A stretch of DNA of 10,865 nucleotides from JAVBPA01 sp031549925 (GTDB lineage Bacteria > Bacillota > Clostridia > Oscillospirales > CAG-272). Positions 6,980-10,865 of the stretch are shown here, in pieces. Position 1 is the stretch's first letter; the number at the start of each line of letters is the position of its first letter. The position numbers and the translations under genes were made by a program. The stretch is from positions 1-10,865 of the forward strand of contig JAVBPA010000022.1 in NCBI GenBank assembly GCA_031549925.1. Direction: 5' to 3'. The notes below the pieces were generated by a model. That model had not been told where the DNA came from. It made no database searches and saw only the letters and a list, made by a program, of their open reading frames with translations.

Positions 6980-7008
6980 ATTATATATTAAACTTAAATA
7001 TTTGTAAA
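6980..7008 (-). promoter_or_regulatory. Near-consensus SigA promoter for the URO-D gene
   Basis: On the minus strand, TTTACA (7008-7003, 5 of 6) and an exact TATAAT (6985-6980) are separated by exactly 17 bp. The expected start is near 6973, giving a leader of about 50 nt that ends in the GGGAGG ribosome site of the URO-D gene. Confidence 0.75.
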
Positions 7009-7021
7009 GCGAATTTTATTA

Positions 7022-7052
7022 TAAAAAAACTTATTTATATTTTCAATAAGTT
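7022..7052 (-). terminator. Weak AT-rich hairpin with T-run (minus strand)
   Basis: AACTTAT (7028-7034) and ATAAGTT (7046-7052) form a 7-bp stem with an 11-nt loop. On the minus strand it is followed by a run of T (7029-7023). It sits just upstream of the URO-D promoter and could stop antisense transcripts coming from the right. The stem has a single G-C pair, so efficiency would be low. Confidence 0.3.
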
Positions 7053-7180
7053 AAAATCAAACGACATTTTATTTTAAAATATTATAAATATTAACAGCGG
7101 ATTTATATATAATATATAAATTAATGCTAGTATACAATGTAGTGAAATGAAATAAAAAAACCATATAATTGGATATTAAA
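7053..7180. other. Intergenic stretch before the beta-helix protein gene
   Basis: Extremely AT-rich. TACAAT at 7133-7138 is a possible -10 for the + strand gene, but no recognisable -35 is found at 16-18 bp. Only a faint TGGA-type ribosome site precedes ATG 7181. Nothing else is visible. Confidence 0.3.
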
Positions 7181-8104
7181 ATGAAAAGAAAAAGTATTAT
7201 CTGTATCATTGCTATAACGATTTTTGTATTATTATCTATACCTCAATATGCCGCTGAGACAAATGAAACCATTACCAGTACAATTAATTTAATTAATGTC
7301 ACAAAAAACGAGTCAGGACCCGGGTATTATTGGGCTAATCGCACTGATACTCTCACTTTAACTAATTTAAATATCGATACAAAAGACGATTACGGATTTA
7401 AAATTCCAAAAGACGCAACAGTCATTTTGGAAGGAACAAATACGATTACAGCCGGTAAATACGCGCTTTTATGTTCCGGAAACACTACTTTTAAAGGTTC
7501 GGGTTCTCTTGCATTAAAAGGCGGAGAAATAGGACTTTACAGCAATTTAAACGATGAACGTGCGCGTATTATGATTCTTGACGGAACTTACAATATTGAA
7601 GGCGGAGAATATGGAATCAGATCTAAGTTTATTCCGTTTGTAATATCCGGAGGGATTCATATAATATCCGGAGGAATTAATTCGATAAACGCAAGGTCTG
7701 TCAAACTCGGGCATAGTATAATAACCGCAAAAGGCGGAATATTATCCGAACGCGATTTAACATTAAACGCACTTGATTTGGTAGTTAATTCTGATAATCA
7801 AGCTCTGATATACGGAACAGTTTCAGGTTCGCTGTCTATATCCGAAATGGATATAAAAACAGGTTCGGTAAGCGAAAATTTGGCTGATGCTGAAAATTAC
7901 AACGGAGAAGCCGCTTTTTCCAGTATATCAACTTATAAAAAAGTTGCGACAAGTGTTATTTTCGGGCAAAATTATCCAGCCGCTCTGGATTGGATATTGC
8001 TCGTTTTAATGGTATTAATAACATCCTCCGCTATTGGAATTCCTGTTTATTTGCGTTATAAAAAAACGGAAATGAAAAAAAAGAAAATTGATGAATATAA
8101 ATAA
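7181..8104 (+). CDS. Secreted membrane-anchored beta-helix-like surface protein
   Basis: 307 aa from ATG 7181; a TTG at 7169 is in frame but lacks a ribosome site and only adds four residues before the signal. Signal peptide 1-25 (MKRKSIICIIAITIFVLLSI, then PQYAA before ET). The exported part is built of short beta-strand repeats: 'TLTLTNLNIDTKDDYGFKIP' (57-76), 'ATVILEGTNTIT' (79-90), 'NTTFKGSGSLALKGGEIGLY' (101-120), 'ILDGTYNIEGGEYGIRS' (132-148) and the tandem 'ISGGIHIISGGIN' (155-167). Alternating L/I/V with conserved G and N fits a right-handed beta-solenoid, as in Firmicutes surface proteins where 'LEGTNTI' and 'GSGSL' ladders recur. A membrane helix (about 269-291) and a basic tail (KKTEMKKKK) anchor the C-terminus with the repeats outside. 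No LPXTG signal, catalytic residues or enzyme domain are recognisable; carbohydrate binding is a guess. It ends at a strong hairpin and converges on the ABC-class ATPase. Confidence 0.8.
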   Translation: MKRKSIICIIAITIFVLLSIPQYAAETNETITSTINLINVTKNESGPGYYWANRTDTLTLTNLNIDTKDDYGFKIPKDATVILEGTNTITAGKYALLCSGNTTFKGSGSLALKGGEIGLYSNLNDERARIMILDGTYNIEGGEYGIRSKFIPFVISGGIHIISGGINSINARSVKLGHSIITAKGGILSERDLTLNALDLVVNSDNQALIYGTVSGSLSISEMDIKTGSVSENLADAENYNGEAAFSSISTYKKVATSVIFGQNYPAALDWILLVLMVLITSSAIGIPVYLRYKKTEMKKKKIDEYK

Positions 8105-8129
8105 AAATAGATAAAAATAAATAAAGAGG

Positions 8130-8168
8130 AATCTCTGTCATGGAAATAATATTATGACAGAGATTTTT
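8130..8168. terminator. Strong terminator, probably bidirectional
   Basis: A perfect 12-bp stem, AATCTCTGTCAT (8130-8141) with ATGACAGAGATT (8154-8165), has a 12-nt loop. On the + strand it ends in T5 and further T-rich sequence. On the minus strand the sequence beyond the stem is CCTC then T-rich, so it may also stop the convergent ATPase transcript, whose stop codon is about 10 bp away. Confidence 0.85.
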
Positions 8169-8178
8169 ATTTAAAATA

Positions 8179-9996
8179 TTATAAAAAAATTTTTTCCATA
8201 TTTATTTTGCGCATTCTATTTATCACAGATAATAGCTCCTGTTTTCTCGGTAAATCAAGAAAACGCCGGCAAGTAGTGAAGTATGATGAATAAATGATAT
8301 CCAATCCTTCGGATTCGATACGATCGTAGAGATCATCGATTTTTCTTTTTATATCGATTTTTTGATCGGTATTTGAAAGTTCCAAAAAACGCAGCATAAA
8401 ACCGAGAGAATCAAGTTGTTGCTTGGTTACCAGATCATGAAGTCCTCTTAAATCGATTTTTTCATCACCTATTAAAATAAAACCCATATCCGATACTTCC
8501 AAAAGTTCGCTGCTTTTTCCTTCCGGATAAGAACTAAACTTTTCGCTTGACAAAATTCGTTTTTGCGACCAATCCGAAAAGGGAAGAATTTCGGACTTTA
8601 AACCATGGGAAGAACAGATTAATTTTGATTTTTCGGTTACATCATAAATAAGAAAATCGTCCATTAAATATATTTTATCAGCAACTGAAAGATATTCTCC
8701 GCTTCCGCCGATAACTAAAATTGTTGAAACACCGATTGTTGTATATAATTCGTTTACCCGTTCGGTAAATGGCGTTATCGGTTCTTTTTTAATTAATTCT
8801 TTCATCATACGGTCACGAATCATAAAATTGGTAGCGCTACGGTCTTCGTCAATGAGAAGCAGCCGCGCACCGGAATCGACAGCTTCCATGATATTTGCCG
8901 CTTGTGATGTGGAACCGGAAGCATGATCTGTGGAAAAATCGATTGTATTTCCTGAAGGAAGCCATTTAATAAAAGGCGATATATTGACATTTTTAACGCT
9001 TCTTCCATCTTCAGCGGAAATTGTAACGGCACTTTCGTCAGTAATACATAGTTCACGTCCGTCACCAAAACAATGATCATATATTCCTGCCGAAATTGCA
9101 TCCAATATGGTAGATTTACCTGAATATCCTCCTCCGGTTATTACAGTTACCCCTCTTTTGATTCCCATACCTTTAACACCGAAAAGTTCAACTTCATCTG
9201 CCGGTTCAGATCGGAAAGGAACAGCATTTTCCATAGGCAGAGTAGTTCCTTTGGATCGGGGAAGAATACTGCCGTTAGCAATAAAAGCGCAATAATTATT
9301 TTCCTTTAACCAATTTCGGATAACAAGCTGTTTTTTCGCAAGGGTAATAATATTTTCCATTTTTTTATTATCAAATTGCGCAATAAACAAATCTATTGTT
9401 TCAGGAAGATCCCGGCAAAGCATTTGAATAGTTTTTCGCAGTTTTCGTTTTGGCAGTTGTACTTGTAACATAAAACATAAACATTTTTGCGGCGGAAGTT
9501 GTTTTTCTATGGGCAGAAGAAGTCCTGTACATCCCGTATCAAATTCATAATCACGCCGGGGACAAAGAGTAATGAATGATGTATTTCGCACCATTACTTC
9601 ACCTCCCGGATTATGCAAATAATATTTTCCGTTTTCATTGTCCGGGCGGGAACGGTTATATAATTCATTATTCAATGAATTTATGTAAGGGGCGAAATCA
9701 CGAAGACAATAATCTGCGATATGCACATTGTATTCGCTAATATCGAACGAATTAATTGATAATCGTTCCAGTGGAATGTTAATCATTACGGTCGGTATAT
9801 CCTGTGCCAATTTGTGTGTACCAATAATTTTAAATCCAATATCTTCATGGTAATAAGTGGGATCATATCTTTTTTCCGGCGGCAGCCACGGTTTACTGGG
9901 ATCTATAACTTTGAGGCTTCCATTATACATTTCGTGATAAGTCGATGTATTCAATTCCATTCCGAGTAATAATTTTTTTAATCTTTTAATAAACAT
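8179..9996 (-). CDS. ABC-class ATPase (COG3044 / PF09818 type)
   Basis: 605 aa from ATG 9996 (residues here are numbered from the in-frame GTG at 9999). Nucleotide-binding parts: Walker A 'GGGYSGKST' (289-297); an ABC-signature-like 'SGSTSQAANI' (361-370); Walker B 'LLLIDED' (380-386, D384/E385); and a switch strand 'ILVIGGSGEYLSVADKIYLM' (427-446). The 'ANGSILPR' motif (241-248) before Walker A and the tail 'IDLRGLHDLV...RRFLDLPRKQELLSVINRMR' (515-597) match the family's C-terminal domain, also found in trypanosome MRB1590, an RNA-editing factor; there is no membrane domain. Bacterial function is unknown; nucleic-acid binding is an inference from MRB1590. The first 130 residues diverge: I do not see the 'QGDPFAxPS' segment usual near the N-terminus. 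The start is uncertain: GAGG (10002-9999) is only 2 nt from ATG 9996 and overlaps GTG 9999, and Met14 (9960) is an alternative. An attenuator-like leader precedes the gene. Confidence 0.85.
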   Translation of the reverse strand: MFIKRLKKLLLGMELNTSTYHEMYNGSLKVIDPSKPWLPPEKRYDPTYYHEDIGFKIIGTHKLAQDIPTVMINIPLERLSINSFDISEYNVHIADYCLRDFAPYINSLNNELYNRSRPDNENGKYYLHNPGGEVMVRNTSFITLCPRRDYEFDTGCTGLLLPIEKQLPPQKCLCFMLQVQLPKRKLRKTIQMLCRDLPETIDLFIAQFDNKKMENIITLAKKQLVIRNWLKENNYCAFIANGSILPRSKGTTLPMENAVPFRSEPADEVELFGVKGMGIKRGVTVITGGGYSGKSTILDAISAGIYDHCFGDGRELCITDESAVTISAEDGRSVKNVNISPFIKWLPSGNTIDFSTDHASGSTSQAANIMEAVDSGARLLLIDEDRSATNFMIRDRMMKELIKKEPITPFTERVNELYTTIGVSTILVIGGSGEYLSVADKIYLMDDFLIYDVTEKSKLICSSHGLKSEILPFSDWSQKRILSSEKFSSYPEGKSSELLEVSDMGFILIGDEKIDLRGLHDLVTKQQLDSLGFMLRFLELSNTDQKIDIKRKIDDLYDRIESEGLDIIYSSYFTTCRRFLDLPRKQELLSVINRMRKINMEKIFL

Positions 9997-10018
9997 CACC
10001 TCAAATAAAAATTTAAAA

Positions 10019-10048
10019 TAAAAAAACGCATCCTCTTACCGGATGCGT
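10019..10048 (-). terminator. Rho-independent terminator / putative attenuator before the ABC-class ATPase
   Basis: On the minus strand, ACGCATCC (10033-10026 complement pairs with 10041-10048) makes a perfect 8-bp stem with a 7-nt loop, followed by T7 (10026-10020). No T-run exists on the + strand side, so it acts on minus-strand transcription. It lies 30 nt after the stop of the 20-codon ORF and about 20 nt before the ATPase start. There is no room for a promoter between it and the ATPase, so the ATPase message must read through it. Confidence 0.85.
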
Positions 10049-10077
10049 CAAAATAATTACCTTATTTAATATTTAAA

Positions 10078-10140
10078 TCAAACAAACAAGGCAACAGATA
10101 TGAGACAATAACGGTACGAAATTAATATATTGTTTTTCAT
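10078..10140 (-). CDS. 20-codon small ORF, putative leader peptide
   Basis: ATG 10140 to TGA 10078, product MKNNILISYRYCLISVALFV. Support: a ribosome site reading GCAGGTGAT (near-perfect complement to the 16S 3' end, 5 nt spacing after AGGTGA) and an exact consensus promoter 26 nt or so upstream of the ATG. The transcript from that promoter meets a terminator 30 nt after this stop. The peptide has a polar start, a YRYC core and a hydrophobic C-terminal half. I recognise no family. Two readings fit: a regulatory leader peptide whose translation decides read-through into the ABC-class ATPase gene, or a free-standing hydrophobic micropeptide (toxin-like or membrane-associated) with its own terminator. 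The proximity of the ATPase gene favours the first. Confidence 0.6.
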   Translation of the reverse strand: MKNNILISYRYCLISVALFV

Positions 10141-10173
10141 AACTATCACCTGCTTTCTTTTAATATAGGAGCA

Positions 10174-10202
10174 TTATATCATCATTTTAACAATTTGTCA
10201 AC
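10174..10202 (-). promoter_or_regulatory. Exact consensus SigA promoter (TTGACA-17-TATAAT)
   Basis: On the minus strand, TTGACA (10202-10197) and TATAAT (10179-10174) are separated by exactly 17 bp: a perfect housekeeping promoter, and the strongest in the window. Transcription should start near 10167 and cover the 20-codon ORF, the terminator and, by read-through, the ABC-class ATPase. It lies about 26 bp after the stop of the upstream gene, so this is an independent transcription unit. Confidence 0.85.
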
Positions 10203-10227
10203 GGAGAGAACAGTTATAAATATATTA

Positions 10228-10865
10228 TCAAAAATAAACATTATCAGGTTTATATTCGTAATAATGCGAACGCGGCACTCCGTCTGAAAGTTTTTCGTTA
10301 ACAGCCGTTACTCCCCTGTAATAAACATTTTGGAGATTAGGTAAAAGTTCGAGGCAAGAAGCGTCAAAAGTTCCGTCTTTCAATACATATTCATCATAAA
10401 TTCCACTTTCAAGATAAAGTTCGAGCAATATTAGAAGCTCACGGTTTGATGCGTACATATCAAGATAATATCCTGGATTATTAACAATATCCGGGAATTG
10501 TTTTATTAATTCATTTTTTGATTCTTCGGTAAGAGAAGGCTGGTTTATATCTCTATAGCAATGGAAAGCTAAAATTTTTTTAGCGAATTTCGATTTTATC
10601 GTATAATTTTTGTTATTATAATTTATTATTGTATTATTATCTGTACCGCTGTATTTCAAAAAGAAATATTCATCTGCTTTTAATATTGATTGTACAAATA
10701 ATTTTTCGGGAATAGATTTTTTAAACATCGGAACCACAGTTCCGTTTATCACATAATCGACATAAACATATTTCAAAAATGAATATTCCGGGGAAAAGCT
10801 GTCAACTAGATAATTATATCCGCTTAATTGAACTCCGAATGAAGTTATTCCCTCTATCATATCGG
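10228..10865 (-). CDS. Unrecognised protein, C-terminal part (probably 5' truncated by window)
   Basis: At least 210 residues, ending at TGA 10230-10228. The frame stays open past the Met at 10860 to the window edge (one further codon), and no ribosome site can be seen in the remaining 5 bases, so the true start may lie outside. The sequence is soluble-looking, rich in Y, N, K and L, with no membrane helix, signal peptide or known catalytic motif. Visible traits: aromatic-rich N-terminal segment (15-36, 'YNYLVDSFSPEYSFLKYVYV'), a charged middle with 'ESKNELIKQFPDIVNNPGYY' (113-132), a leucine-rich helix 'RELLILLELYLES' (140-152) and a single leucine-repeat-like phrase 'LELLPNLQNVYYR' (170-182). 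That one phrase is too little to call an LRR protein. I do not recognise the family. No terminator is visible before the next promoter. Confidence 0.6.
   Translation of the reverse strand, partial: DMIEGITSFGVQLSGYNYLVDSFSPEYSFLKYVYVDYVINGTVVPMFKKSIPEKLFVQSILKADEYFFLKYSGTDNNTIINYNNKNYTIKSKFAKKILAFHCYRDINQPSLTEESKNELIKQFPDIVNNPGYYLDMYASNRELLILLELYLESGIYDEYVLKDGTFDASCLELLPNLQNVYYRGVTAVNEKLSDGVPRSHYYEYKPDNVYF

Noticed and set aside
7065..7138. Palindromic AT repeats (TTTTAAAATATTATAAATATT and TATATATAATATATAAATT types) as a possible operator or origin
   Set aside because: Low-complexity AT sequence of this kind occurs in most spacers here; no repeated boxes or replication genes support a function.
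7169..7180. TTG start for the beta-helix protein
   Set aside because: It adds four residues ahead of a normal signal peptide and has no ribosome site; ATG 7181 gives the standard Met-Lys-Arg-Lys signal start.
8820..9295. Out-of-frame and antisense open frames within the ABC-class ATPase gene
   Set aside because: They overlap the Walker A and Walker B coding region in other frames and are shadows of that gene.
10019..10202. Type I toxin-antitoxin pair as an explanation for the 20-codon ORF
   Set aside because: No well-spaced antisense promoter was found on the plus strand across the ORF, and the peptide lacks the charged tail common in such toxins. Not excluded, but less supported than a leader peptide.

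Overview
The window is AT-rich, low-GC Gram-positive DNA, most likely from an anaerobic member of the Clostridia. The evidence is family content rather than a marker gene: a CDP-glycerol glycerophosphotransferase tail, a DUF348-G5-3D cell-wall protein, a SpoVB-type flippase, a YitT membrane protein, a clostridial MATE transporter, strong Shine-Dalgarno sites and SigA-type promoters. No rRNA, tRNA, CRISPR array or insertion sequence was seen.

Layout. (1) 1-960 is the end of a surface-glycan locus: the C-terminus of a CDP-glycerol glycerophosphotransferase, then a decayed glycosyltransferase N-terminus and further frame-broken debris. This part is poorer in G+C than the rest. (2) 987-1997 (+) is a membrane-anchored G5/3D cell-wall protein. 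It converges on 2037-4232 (-), a two-gene operon of a short YitT protein and a SpoVB-like flippase, with a shared bidirectional terminator between them. (3) The YitT gene and a MATE transporter (4231-5577, +) are divergent and their ATG codons physically overlap. (4) 5578-5784 holds a strong minus-strand terminator and a chain of hairpins that looks like a dispersed repeat. (5) 5785-6924 (-) is a URO-D-fold protein with a near-consensus promoter. (6) 7181-8104 (+) is a secreted, membrane-anchored, beta-helix-like protein. It converges on 8179-9996 (-), an ABC-class ATPase (COG3044 / PF09818 type). (7) Upstream of the ATPase is a compact leader: an exact consensus promoter, a 20-codon ORF with a very good ribosome site, and a Rho-independent terminator ending about 20 nt before the ATPase start. 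(8) 10228 to the window end (-) is the tail of an unrecognised protein.

Several genes act at the envelope (glycan polymer synthesis, peptidoglycan remodelling, lipid-linked substrate flipping, drug/metabolite export, a surface beta-helix protein), but they are mostly separate transcription units. The only clear operon is YitT-SpoVB.

The most interesting item is the leader-ORF plus terminator before the ABC-class ATPase. It has the architecture of transcription attenuation controlled by translation of a short peptide, attached to a family whose bacterial function is unknown. No obvious competing antiterminator is visible by eye, so this remains a hypothesis.
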